12,513 nucleotides of DNA from Bacillota bacterium (GTDB taxonomy: Bacteria; Bacillota_B; Desulfitobacteriia; Desulfitobacteriales; Desulfitobacteriaceae). Positions 1 to 7,505 of this stretch are shown here, one piece after another. The notes beneath the pieces are model-generated. The model did no database searches. It had not been told where the DNA came from and worked only from the letters and a program-made list of their open reading frames with translations. Location of the stretch: the NCBI GenBank assembly GCA_021779415.1, contig JAJYAS010000032.1:1-12513 (forward strand), given 5' to 3'. Position 1 is the first letter of the stretch. Each line of letters opens with the position of its first letter. The position numbers were made by a program, and so were the translations under genes.

Positions 1-61
1 ACAAAAACAGTGCCCACTGCGATTGCGGTGGTCACCATGCCTAAGACTGGAAACTCGTAAG

Positions 62-964
62 ATGACGCTAGCCTTTTATCAGGCGATTCAATCCTTTCAC
101 AATCCAAGCCTAGATGCTTTTTTCATCATGCTTAGCTTCTTAGGAAGCGAACCAACTTACATTCTCTTAATTGCGGTTCTTTTTTGGAATGTAGACAAAC
201 GATTTGGTTTTAGACTAGCCGTTTTATTCCTGACCTCCATGGCTTTTAACGGTTTTCTAAAAGGTTTCTTTCACACCCAGCGCCCGATCGGCCAACCAGG
301 TATCCGCTCTATATATCTGTCATCTGCTACTGGGAATTCCTTCCCAAGCGGACATAGTCAAGGAGCAGCTACGTTTTACCCCTATCTATGGTTGCGCTGG
401 CGCAAGCAAAAACGTTGGCTAGGAATTGGCTTTCTCCTGGTTGTAGGGATTGGCTTTTCAAGACTTTACTTAGGCGTGCACTGGCCGGGGGACGTCATAG
501 GCGGGTTTTTATTCGGCGCCCTCATGGTTTTAGGGTTTCAACGTCTTGATGAAACCCTGTTTAAACTCCCATTTTCGCTATCCACCAAACTCCTCCTCTC
601 CACCGCCCTCCCTCTGTTATTATTACTGGTATATCACACTCGTGAGGGGTGGCAAATGGTCGGCTTTGTCATCGGTTTTACAGGCGGATACTTTCTAGAG
701 GATTCCTTGTTGGATTATCGAGAGCGCACACGTTTTGTCCAATCTCTCTCTAAAACACTGGTTGGACTCACTCTGCTGGGGCTTTGGGTCTGGCTCTGGC
801 ACCCGTTAACCCAACACTATCTTTGGGTTTATTTGCCGGTTCTCACGTTAGGCGGGTTATGGACATCCTTTGGAGCCCCTTATCTATTTCGTCTCTTAGG
901 TTGGGAAGGCCCTCTACTGGAAAAAGGAGTTACCACTACCCGGATCACTGGTCGAACAGGCTAA
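62..964 (+). CDS. PAP2-family membrane phosphatase
   Basis: An integral membrane phosphatase of the PAP2 (type 2 phosphatidic acid phosphatase) superfamily. Such enzymes remove phosphate from lipid phosphates, including undecaprenyl diphosphate, at the outer face of the membrane. All three signature motifs are visible in the 300-residue product: K67-x6-R74-P75, P95-S-G-H98, and S133-R134-x5-H140-x3-D144, whose two histidines are the catalytic pair. Hydrophobic stretches surround the motifs. After residue 150 there are several more likely membrane segments, so the C-terminus is longer than in minimal PAP2 proteins. The ATG at 62 is preferred because the PAP2 domain starts there and a weak GGAAA lies about 10 bases upstream. 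A TTG at 23 is in frame and the frame is open to the window edge, so a longer N-terminus cannot be excluded. The substrate is unknown. The 3' end overlaps the converging ferredoxin-like gene by 51 bases, and it has no evident link to lactate metabolism. Confidence 0.88.
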   Translation: MTLAFYQAIQSFHNPSLDAFFIMLSFLGSEPTYILLIAVLFWNVDKRFGFRLAVLFLTSMAFNGFLKGFFHTQRPIGQPGIRSIYLSSATGNSFPSGHSQGAATFYPYLWLRWRKQKRWLGIGFLLVVGIGFSRLYLGVHWPGDVIGGFLFGALMVLGFQRLDETLFKLPFSLSTKLLLSTALPLLLLLVYHTREGWQMVGFVIGFTGGYFLEDSLLDYRERTRFVQSLSKTLVGLTLLGLWVWLWHPLTQHYLWVYLPVLTLGGLWTSFGAPYLFRLLGWEGPLLEKGVTTTRITGRTG

Positions 965-1975
965 ACATAAATCTGAGTTATCAAAAATTCGTTTGCCACA
1001 CCGACTGCAATACTTCGGACTTCCCTCGTGAAGTAATATCTTACCCGTCAGAAGACGATAGGACAACCGCTTAGTACTAAAGGACAAAGCCAAAGGTCGG
1101 CAAATTTCCACACAACGACCACAATGCACACATTTCTGTGGTTCCAGAATGAGGCGCAGTGACATGATTTTATCTTCTTTTTCTGCGTCTTCGCTTACTG
1201 GGCTCATTTCTTCACGCTTCTGTAACGCCCCCTGTGGGCAAATTGCTACACATACTCCACAATTAGTACACGTATCAGCAACACTTAGCGCCTGAAACGG
1301 AATTTTCTCTTCCAAAGTTTTTTCCAGAACTTCAAGGAGTCGCTGACGTGATCGTGGTATGGAATACGTCTCATCGGCAGTCAAGTTGGGCAGCCATGCC
1401 TCGATTTTCTTCATGCCTCTTTGTCGCCAACCCGTCATCTCCACACGTCGCCCAACAGGCTTAGACCCCGCTACTGCCTCAGACGCCGCGGTATCTTCCT
1501 CCGGTCGCACTTGTATGCGTACGCTTGCATGGTCTGGCCAGTCTCCATGAACCTGTTTAAAAGTCTGAACACTGGCAGAACAGGCTTGACGATCCTCGCA
1601 TTCAGCGCAAACTCCTGTCATAATCGTTACGGATTTTTCCCTTGCCTGGAGCATAAGGGTCATCCAGCCATCTCTATCCAGAATCCCTATACAAGGTATC
1701 TCAAAACCACCGGGAATAGCCTGTGGGCAATTTAATACGATTTTTTCAGCCCCTAGAAGATAATCATGGAGTTGATCCATCGACTGGTCTACAAAGCCGT
1801 CACTCGGGCACACGGCCATGCAGGCTCCACATTCTGTGCAAAGTTTAGTGTCCAATTGGCGATAGTCCGAAATTGCTTGGTGTGGACAACTCTCTATGCA
1901 CAATGTGCAAGCACGGGCAAACGGTTTTTTGGTGTTGAGACAGTTTCCGTTGTGATAGACAATTTGGCATGTCAT
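914..1975 (-). CDS. multi-cluster 4Fe-4S ferredoxin-like protein with a zinc-ribbon-like tail
   Basis: A soluble iron-sulfur protein of 353 residues, probably an electron carrier or adaptor. An N-terminal ferredoxin module has C12, C23-x2-C26-x3-C30-P and C46-x2-C49-x2-C52-x3-C56-P. A middle region (about 78-145) has spaced cysteines C83, C95, C123, C126 and C132. A second ferredoxin module has C236-x2-C239-x2-C242-x3-C246-P and C282-x2-C285-x2-C288-x3-C292. The C-terminus carries C323-x2-C326-x10-C337-x2-C340, which looks like a zinc ribbon. No signal peptide or membrane segment is seen, so a cytoplasmic location is inferred. The ATG at 1975 has a GAGGAT-type ribosome site about 6 bases upstream. 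It starts 33 bases after the lldR stop, so the two probably share a transcript. Its place beside lactate dehydrogenase genes suggests a role in passing electrons from lactate oxidation, but partner and acceptor are unknown. I do not recognise a named gene. Confidence 0.85.
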   Translation of the reverse strand: MTCQIVYHNGNCLNTKKPFARACTLCIESCPHQAISDYRQLDTKLCTECGACMAVCPSDGFVDQSMDQLHDYLLGAEKIVLNCPQAIPGGFEIPCIGILDRDGWMTLMLQAREKSVTIMTGVCAECEDRQACSASVQTFKQVHGDWPDHASVRIQVRPEEDTAASEAVAGSKPVGRRVEMTGWRQRGMKKIEAWLPNLTADETYSIPRSRQRLLEVLEKTLEEKIPFQALSVADTCTNCGVCVAICPQGALQKREEMSPVSEDAEKEDKIMSLRLILEPQKCVHCGRCVEICRPLALSFSTKRLSYRLLTGKILLHEGSPKYCSRCGKRIFDNSDLCLACSTSDPGSGNSFFQ

Positions 1976-2008
1976 ATTCTTATCCTCACTATTTTTACTT
2001 TGCCAGAA

Positions 2009-2740
2009 CTATTTACTTTCTGCTTTTTCAATGTTAGCCAGGAGATATTTGGCCAGTTGATTTTCCACCCCTACTAAGTGGGCTAACATGAGCTTCTGAG
2101 CCTTTTCCTCATCATGATTCTTAATGGCCTCATAAATTAAAAAATGCTCTCTATATAATCTTTCTGGCGAATCTTTATCTTCGTAGAGCTTACTTCGACT
2201 GGATTTCAACGTCTTACGCATAGTGTCTGAGATCGTGGTCATTAGGCGAAAGAGAATCTTATTATGGGTTCCCCTAGCGATGGCATAATGGAATTGGTGA
2301 TCTGCTTCTTCCCCCAAGGAATGCTTTTGAAGGTCTATGCGCATGATTTCTAAGGCTTCAAACATATCGTTGATCTCATCTTCTTCAGCTCTCACTGCCG
2401 CTAACCCAGCACCCTGAACCTCTAGAACCTTGCGAGCTTCATATAGTTCCAAGTCCGTATCTTTTTCTATAAAGAGCATCCAGGCAAGGGGTGCAACGAC
2501 TGAGTCAATGTTAACCTCTCTGATGTAGGTTCCTTCACCCGAACGCACTTCGATCAGTCCCATCATCTCCAAGGCACTGATGGCTTCGCGAATGGAGGCC
2601 CGACTCACTTGAAAACGCTCAACGAGTTCCCGCTCTGAAGGCAACCTGTCGCCTGGTTTTAGTTGCCCTTCGGCAACAAGTTGACCAATTTGATCAACAA
2701 TCTGTTCATAGATTTTCCGTGTTTTAATGGGTTTTAACAT
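2009..2740 (-). CDS. lldR: FadR-subfamily GntR regulator, likely lactate-responsive (LldR-like)
   Basis: A transcription factor of 243 residues, normal for the FadR branch of the GntR family. The N-terminal winged helix-turn-helix (about 6-75) has the hallmark P34-S-E-R37-E followed by VSR47ASIR51E. R37, R47 and R51 correspond to E. coli FadR R35, R45 and R49, which contact DNA. The C-terminal all-helical FCD domain (about 95-230) keeps the metal/effector residues D147, H151, H199 and H221. The likely role is lactate-sensitive control of the neighbouring lctP and glcDF transcripts, which carry FadR-type operators; the effector is inferred from context. Start ATG 2740 gives the expected N-terminus. 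Its ribosome site is imperfect: AAGGAG about 12 bases upstream and a second GGAG very close to the ATG. A terminator separates it from glcF, so it needs its own promoter; the ferredoxin-like gene follows. A frameshifted paralogue lies at 9939-10658. The symbol is assigned by context. Confidence 0.87.
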   Translation of the reverse strand: MLKPIKTRKIYEQIVDQIGQLVAEGQLKPGDRLPSERELVERFQVSRASIREAISALEMMGLIEVRSGEGTYIREVNIDSVVAPLAWMLFIEKDTDLELYEARKVLEVQGAGLAAVRAEEDEINDMFEALEIMRIDLQKHSLGEEADHQFHYAIARGTHNKILFRLMTTISDTMRKTLKSSRSKLYEDKDSPERLYREHFLIYEAIKNHDEEKAQKLMLAHLVGVENQLAKYLLANIEKAESK

Positions 2741-2774
2741 TCTCCTGTGTCACTCCTTCTGAATCTTAACCCTT

Positions 2775-2795
2775 TGTTACCTTCCTAGTGTAACA
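2775..2795. promoter_or_regulatory. inverted repeat over the presumed lldR -10 region
   Basis: TGTTAC and GTAACA form 6-base arms around a 9-base centre. The repeat covers the presumed lldR -10 element, so it could be an operator. It does not resemble the TGGTC-type operators found at the other promoters in the window. Confidence 0.3.
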
Positions 2796-2816
2796 TATCA
2801 CATGATCAAAACCCAA
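2787..2816 (-). promoter_or_regulatory. possible promoter of lldR
   Basis: On the minus strand, TTGGGT (2811-2816) and TACACT (2787-2792) are separated by 18 bases, a tolerable sigma-A promoter. It sits between the glcF terminator and the lldR start, where a promoter is required. The match is only moderate. Confidence 0.35.
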
Positions 2817-2833
2817 TAATATTTAGTTTTTTA

Positions 2834-2876
2834 AGAAAAATGGAAACACTTACTAACAGAAGCGTTTCCATTTAGA
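2834..2876 (-). terminator. terminator after glcF
   Basis: Read on the minus strand, a 13-base stem (2861-2873 pairing with 2838-2850, with one G-U pair) and a 10-base loop are followed by a T-rich run. It lies just downstream of the glcF stop and ends the glcD-glcF transcript before lldR. Confidence 0.8.
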
Positions 2877-2889
2877 ACAGCCTTTCCAC

Positions 2890-4191
2890 TTAAGAACGTT
2901 TTAATTCCTTCTTACCTGCACGATACGATTCTGCCAGAATCTGAATCGTGTGAACTACTTGTTCCTGTATTCCCACATTTTCTACGCCACTTTGCAGTTG
3001 CAAGCGACATGCTGGACAGCCTGTTGCTACCGTATCCGTATGAGTCTGAGCAATATCGGCTGTTTTACGGTCAGAAATCTGAACGGAGAGATCTGGGTGC
3101 ACTAGGCTAAAGGATCCCGCCATTCCACAACAACGGCCCGGCTCTTTCATTTCAATCAATTCCACACCTGGAATACTCTTTAAAATTTCTCGAGGTTCTT
3201 TATTAATCCCCTGACCACGGTTTAAGTGGCAAGGGTCATGATACGTAACTTTACGTGAAACTCTGCCCAAGCCTTCTTTTTTGAAGGGAACTTTATGGAT
3301 TAGGAACTCCGAAATATCATAGGACTTTCCAGCCCACTTATCCGCCAAACCTTTGAATTCTGGATCATTGTCTAACAACTCACTAAAGACGTGTTTCCAG
3401 GCAGTACCTCCGGAAGAGCAAGCTACAACTAAGGCGTCTGCTCCATTCTTCTCGAACGCTCGTAAATTACGTTTGGCCAAAGCACGCGCAGAGACAACAT
3501 CCCCATTGACCGAGGCCGGAATTCCACAGCAGCCTTGTCCACTCGGAATAACGACTTCAATATCGTTTTCCGTAAGCACCTCGACAACTGCTTTTCCGAT
3601 ATCTGTGTAAAAGTAATTAATCATGCAACCCGTGAAGAAGGCCACTCTCATTTTTGGATTTTTGACACGAATGACTTCAGGATACTCGGAACGCAAAGGT
3701 TTTTTTGCTAACATAGGGAATACTTTTTCCGTTCCAATCCCAATATCAAAGCGCATCCGCGCCATACGGTCGCTTTTATGCGGCAGGTGCTTTAAGGCAA
3801 CGCCTTGGAAAATACTTCCTGTCTTCATCCCAAAATCGAACATCCGCTGCATTTTTAACGCGGTGAAGGCGATCTTTTTTACCGGATGCAACCCTTTTTT
3901 GCGCACAGCTTCTGCCCGAGCAGCCAGGATAATTTTATCAAACCGAACTCCGCACGGACAATTATTATTACATGCCATGCAAGTTGTGCAAAGTGAAAAA
4001 CGATCGGCCATTCCCTCAGTCATTTCAATTTCTCCTGAAAGAATGTATTCCGCTAAACTAATCTTTCCCCTTGCTACTCCAACCTCTTGACGTGTTTCTT
4101 TATAAATGGGACATACCGCTTGACAGTTTCCACATTTCATACATTTATGGAGTTCTTCGGTAATCGAATCCAGTGAATCATATACGGACAC
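2890..4191 (-). CDS. glcF: Fe-S subunit of a 2-hydroxyacid (D-lactate/glycolate) dehydrogenase
   Basis: The electron-transfer subunit paired with the FAD protein GlcD, 433 residues. The N-terminus holds two 4Fe-4S motifs, C17-x2-C20-x2-C23-x3-C27-P and C68-x2-C71-x2-C74-x3-C78-P. Two CCG (cysteine-rich) domains follow. The first has C189, C221-C222-G and C258; the second has C321, C354-C355-G, and C392-x2-C395. This is the GlcF architecture also seen in heterodisulfide reductase subunit families and in the Fe-S partners of D-lactate dehydrogenases. The start is GTG at 4191, only two bases beyond the glcD stop. An AAGGAGG eight bases upstream lies inside the end of glcD, so translation is probably coupled. 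Its job is to take electrons from the flavin of GlcD and pass them to a quinone or a soluble Fe-S carrier; the acceptor cannot be read from the sequence. The gene is followed by a strong terminator. Confidence 0.9.
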   Translation of the reverse strand: MSVYDSLDSITEELHKCMKCGNCQAVCPIYKETRQEVGVARGKISLAEYILSGEIEMTEGMADRFSLCTTCMACNNNCPCGVRFDKIILAARAEAVRKKGLHPVKKIAFTALKMQRMFDFGMKTGSIFQGVALKHLPHKSDRMARMRFDIGIGTEKVFPMLAKKPLRSEYPEVIRVKNPKMRVAFFTGCMINYFYTDIGKAVVEVLTENDIEVVIPSGQGCCGIPASVNGDVVSARALAKRNLRAFEKNGADALVVACSSGGTAWKHVFSELLDNDPEFKGLADKWAGKSYDISEFLIHKVPFKKEGLGRVSRKVTYHDPCHLNRGQGINKEPREILKSIPGVELIEMKEPGRCCGMAGSFSLVHPDLSVQISDRKTADIAQTHTDTVATGCPACRLQLQSGVENVGIQEQVVHTIQILAESYRAGKKELKRS

Positions 4192-4193
4192 GA

Positions 4194-5582
4194 TTAGTCC
4201 CTCCTTACTATCTTCCCAGGGTTCAACACATAGTTTGGATCCAGGGCTTCTTTAATACGCCGCAAAGCCGTTACACCGACTTCTCCAAATTCCATATCAA
4301 GATATTTCATTTTAGCAATCCCGATCCCGTGTTCACCCGAAAGGGTTCCACCTAAGGAAATAGCCACTTGGAAAATCTCATCGACTGCTAGGTGAACTCG
4401 TTTCATTTCTTCCAAATCTCGTTCATCCGTCAAAATCGTGGGATGTAAATTCCCATCTCCGGCATGCCCAAACGTTGCAATTTGAAGCTTATATTTATCG
4501 GCAATTTTACGAATCGCTTTAAGCATATCCGGAATCTTGCTGCGTGGAACAGTCGCATCTTCGAGTACAGTCGTCGGTCTCTTTTGAGCGAGAGCGGGAA
4601 GTGCACTGCGTCGAGCCAGCCACAGGAGATCGCGTTCTTTATCATCTTTCGCAATATTGACCTGAACGGCCCCTTCTTCTTTCAAAATCCGTTCCACCAA
4701 AACAGCTTCTCTTTCGACAACTTCTTTATACCCATCGACTTCGCACAAGAGGACCGCTTCGGCATCGAGTGGGAGTCCCGCATGCACAAAGTGTTCTACG
4801 GTCTGAATGGTGTCCTTATCCATAATTTCCAGAGTAGCCGGGATCACCTTATTACGAATAATGGCCGCGATGGCTTTCCCCGCTTTATCAAGGTCATCAA
4901 AGATTGCCAAAATACTTTTTCGTGCCTCAGGAGCTGGAATTAGTTTGACAATGATTTCAGTAATGATCCCCAGAGTGCCTTCAGCCCCAGTGAAGAGGGC
5001 TACTAAATCATACCCAGTGACATTTTTAACCGTTTTTCCTCCCCAACGAAGGACTTCCCCATTGGCTAGGACCACTTTTATACCCATGATATAATGTTTA
5101 GTTACACCGTATTTCAAACCGCGCAATCCACCCGAACATTCTGATACCGAGCCACCCATAGTCGCCGTTGTGACCGTACCTGGATCCGGCGGATAGATTA
5201 AACCATATTTACCAGCTTCGTCATTGAGTGCCTGGATAATCACACCAGGTTGAACTGTTGCCGTAAGATTGTCTTGGTCTACTTCCAAGATCTTATTAAG
5301 ATTGAGCATTGAGAGAACGATACCCCCTTCAGTGGGAATGGTTCCCCCACTTAGGTTCGTCCCAGAACCACGAGGATAAATAGGTACATTATAACGTATG
5401 GCAATTTTTACGATTTCTGAAACTTGTTCCGTGGAAAGTGGCGAAACCACCGCATCCGGCTTATGATGTTTCATCGCAGCCGTTGCGTCATAAGCATACG
5501 TTAATAAGTCTTCTTGCTCTGTGAGGACATTTTCACGACCGAGCACTTGAACAAGTTCTTGCAACACTTCACGAGCTAACAT
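4194..5582 (-). CDS. glcD: FAD-binding 2-hydroxyacid dehydrogenase subunit, likely D-lactate dehydrogenase
   Basis: The catalytic flavoprotein of a lactate- or glycolate-oxidising complex, VAO/PCMH family, 462 residues. The FAD-binding loop PRGSGTNLSGG is at 70-80 and a second FAD-contact region (PPDPGT, GGSVSECSGG) at 131-152. The C-terminal FAD-oxidase domain carries H373-A-G-D-G-N-L-H380-P and GEH418GIG, the metal- and substrate-binding histidines of the D-2-hydroxyacid dehydrogenase group. It should oxidise D-lactate to pyruvate; glycolate is possible from family alone, but three lactate permeases nearby favour lactate. The ATG at 5582 is chosen because AGGAGG ends seven bases upstream. 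An in-frame ATG at 5612 would place that ribosome site inside the coding region. The gene has its own promoter and a FadR-type operator, and glcF follows two bases after its stop. No etfAB genes are present in the window, unlike the electron-confurcating lactate dehydrogenase of Acetobacterium. Confidence 0.9.
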   Translation of the reverse strand: MLAREVLQELVQVLGRENVLTEQEDLLTYAYDATAAMKHHKPDAVVSPLSTEQVSEIVKIAIRYNVPIYPRGSGTNLSGGTIPTEGGIVLSMLNLNKILEVDQDNLTATVQPGVIIQALNDEAGKYGLIYPPDPGTVTTATMGGSVSECSGGLRGLKYGVTKHYIMGIKVVLANGEVLRWGGKTVKNVTGYDLVALFTGAEGTLGIITEIIVKLIPAPEARKSILAIFDDLDKAGKAIAAIIRNKVIPATLEIMDKDTIQTVEHFVHAGLPLDAEAVLLCEVDGYKEVVEREAVLVERILKEEGAVQVNIAKDDKERDLLWLARRSALPALAQKRPTTVLEDATVPRSKIPDMLKAIRKIADKYKLQIATFGHAGDGNLHPTILTDERDLEEMKRVHLAVDEIFQVAISLGGTLSGEHGIGIAKMKYLDMEFGEVGVTALRRIKEALDPNYVLNPGKIVRRD

Positions 5583-5620
5583 CCTTATACCTCCTAAAAA
5601 ACATCTGATCATTTATCTGA

Positions 5621-5631
5621 CGGTCAGACCA
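5621..5631. promoter_or_regulatory. FadR/LldR-type operator at the glcD promoter
   Basis: The minus strand reads TGGTCTGACCG, nine bases beyond the -10 element and so at about +3 to +13. It matches the FadR-family pattern TNGTNNNACNA at all but the last base. The same motif recurs at 7571-7581 and 9741-9751. Confidence 0.7.
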
Positions 5632-5640
5632 CCTAACCTT

Positions 5641-5669
5641 ATATTAATCCAATTAGACTGAAATTTCAA
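5641..5669 (-). promoter_or_regulatory. sigma-A promoter of glcD-glcF
   Basis: The minus strand has TTGAAA (5664-5669), a 17-base spacer and TAATAT (5641-5646), close to consensus. It is about 60 bases upstream of the glcD ATG and just upstream of the operator. Confidence 0.75.
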
Positions 5670-5696
5670 TAACAAAATTATTCTAATTTTAATATG

Positions 5697-5732
5697 AAAA
5701 GTGGGAAGGGTGATATTGCCCTTCCCACTTTT
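5697..5732 (-). terminator. terminator after lctP-1
   Basis: Perfect 14-base arms (5697-5710 and 5719-5732), GC-rich in the centre and with A/T ends, surround an 8-base loop. The minus-strand reading ends in CTTTTC. It separates lctP-1 from the glcD promoter. The GTGGGAAG core is shared with the lctP-3 terminator. Confidence 0.85.
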
Positions 5733-5758
5733 CTTTTGCCCTTAAACTATAGTGTAGT

Positions 5759-7441
5759 TTAGTGTATGATCGAGGCAATTGTTGGCATTATACCTGCAAT
5801 TGTCGGCATCATGCCTGGGAGGAAATAAGCTTGAACAAACGTCATGATACAAATAAGAAGCAAGAGGAAGAGCGAATGCTTTAGTGTGAAACGGAAGAGA
5901 TCAGACTCTCTACCGACTAAACCTGTTGCTGCTGCAGCTACGGCAATGGACTGTGGCGAAATCATTTTCCCAACAACCCCTCCTGAGCTATTAGCCGCAA
6001 TGGTTAAGATCGGATTAACCCCAATTTGATGGGCGGTAACTTGTTGTAACTGACCAAACAGTGCGTTAGCAGAGGTGTCAGAACCCGTTAAGAAAACGCC
6101 GAGCCAACCTAGGATTGGAGCAAAGAACGGGAAGGCATGACCAGTTTGGGCAAACAAAAGACCAAGAGTATAAGAAAGACCTGAGTAGTTGGCAATGTAA
6201 GCGAAGCCAAGTACCGAACCGATGGTGGTGATAGGGAAAATGAGTGATTTCAGCGTTTCCCCTGCAACTTTACCAGCTTTTGCCGGGCTAATTCTGAGAA
6301 TCAACATAGTGATAATGCAGGTAATCAAGATTGCGGTCCCAGCAGCTAGAAAGAAATCCCACTTGTAACTGGCTGCGTAAATCGTCGGTTTTTTGACAAT
6401 CGGCATTGTTTTTAATACTAAGCCATCAAGACCAGGCCAATGAGGGATATTTATGAACCATTTGAGGTTTTTAGTAACGTAATCTTTTAAGGTATTCGTT
6501 CCCCAAAGACCTACCATGAGGGTGAGGACGATAAATGGTGACCAAGCTTTAAATATTTGACCGCTAGTATATTGTTTATATTCAGCAACCTTTTGGCCTT
6601 TCTCACTTGGAAAGCGCCAGATGTTTTTGGGTTTCCATAATTTAAGCAAAATAACTGTAGACACGAGAGAAAATAATGAAGCAATGATATCCGGAAGCAT
6701 GGGTCCGAGGAAATTAGAGGACCACCACTGTGCACCAGCGAAGGAGATTCCTGAGACAGCAATAGCGGGAAGGACTTCTTTAGCCCCTTTCCAACCAGCT
6801 ATAAGAATAATTAAGTATAAGGGTACGAAAACCGAAAGGAACGGAAGTTGACGTCCAACAGCTGCAGCGATGAGGTTAGCACTAACCCCGGTTACCGCTC
6901 CTGCAGTAATAACTGGAACACCGATTGCTCCGAAAGCAACTGGTGCGGTATTAGCAACCAAGCATATTCCCGCGGCATAAAGGGGTTCAAAACCAAGTCC
7001 AATCAAGATCGCAGCAGAAATTGCTACGGGTGCTCCAAATCCGGCAGCCCCCTCTAAAAATGCTCCGAAAGAAAACGCGATGAGAAGAGCTTGAATACGG
7101 CGGTCATCGGACAAGGAAGCAATAGAACTTTTGATGATATCAAACTGCCCAGCTTCAACTACCAGATTATAAAGGAAAACGGCGGTTATAATAATCCACG
7201 CAATGGGGAATATTCCATTTAGGATTCCGAGCAAACTTGAGGAAATTGCAACCTCAAATGGCATCTTGTAAACCAGCATAACATCGATAATCGTGAATAA
7301 GAGCGTAGTAACTCCGGCAATATGCCCCTTCATGCGTTTAATGGCAAGAGCCCAAAATAAGTAAAAAATCGGAAGGGATACTGCTAGCGCTGTAAGTCCA
7401 AGACTATTTCCAAGAGCAGCATAGTTCTGTGTCCATGGCAT
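5759..7441 (-). CDS. lctP: lactate permease (LctP family), copy 1
   Basis: An inner-membrane lactate transporter of the LctP family (TC 2.A.14), 560 residues, the usual length. Hydrophobic segments cover nearly the whole chain, with a hydrophilic loop at about 268-296. Family signatures include FGAFLEGAAGFGAPVA (125-140), TAPVAFGAIG (165-174), GSDTSANALF (453-462), and NSSGG (484-488) with ISPQS (494-498). It should import lactate with protons. GTG at 7453 opens the frame, but AGGTGG lies eight bases before the ATG at 7441, which is therefore preferred; the GTG overlaps that ribosome site. The gene is transcribed alone: a promoter and operator lie upstream behind a leader of roughly 140 bases, and a terminator follows. 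It is very similar to copy 3 along its whole length and clearly less so to copy 2. Its last residues repeat the unit MPTIA(G/S)I. Confidence 0.92.
   Translation of the reverse strand: MPWTQNYAALGNSLGLTALAVSLPIFYLFWALAIKRMKGHIAGVTTLLFTIIDVMLVYKMPFEVAISSSLLGILNGIFPIAWIIITAVFLYNLVVEAGQFDIIKSSIASLSDDRRIQALLIAFSFGAFLEGAAGFGAPVAISAAILIGLGFEPLYAAGICLVANTAPVAFGAIGVPVITAGAVTGVSANLIAAAVGRQLPFLSVFVPLYLIILIAGWKGAKEVLPAIAVSGISFAGAQWWSSNFLGPMLPDIIASLFSLVSTVILLKLWKPKNIWRFPSEKGQKVAEYKQYTSGQIFKAWSPFIVLTLMVGLWGTNTLKDYVTKNLKWFINIPHWPGLDGLVLKTMPIVKKPTIYAASYKWDFFLAAGTAILITCIITMLILRISPAKAGKVAGETLKSLIFPITTIGSVLGFAYIANYSGLSYTLGLLFAQTGHAFPFFAPILGWLGVFLTGSDTSANALFGQLQQVTAHQIGVNPILTIAANSSGGVVGKMISPQSIAVAAAATGLVGRESDLFRFTLKHSLFLLLLICIMTFVQAYFLPGMMPTIAGIMPTIASIIH
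5775..5816 (-). repeat. 21-base tandem repeat at the 3' end of lctP-1
   Basis: Two adjacent 21-base units (5775-5795 and 5796-5816) differ at only three bases. They encode the repeated heptapeptides MPTIAGI and MPTIASI at the extreme C-terminus of the permease. The same duplication occurs in lctP-3. Confidence 0.85.
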
Positions 7442-7505
7442 AGATAATTCCACCTTTCATTCAAGATGAGTCAATGATCTCGCCTCATCTAATACGCAAC
7501 CTGAA

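Noticed and set aside
5583..5612. Upstream ATG extending GlcD by ten residues
   Set aside because: The extension contains the AGGAGG ribosome site that serves the ATG at 5582.
5844..7057. Open frames on the plus strand within lctP-1 (and similar ones in lctP-2, lctP-3, glcD and glcF)
   Set aside because: They lie antisense to well-supported genes, have no ribosome sites of note, and translate to low-complexity or odd peptides without family features.
7442..7453. GTG starts for lctP-1 (7453) and lctP-3 (12452)
   Set aside because: In both genes the GTG is part of the AGGTGG ribosome site that is correctly spaced for the ATG four codons later.
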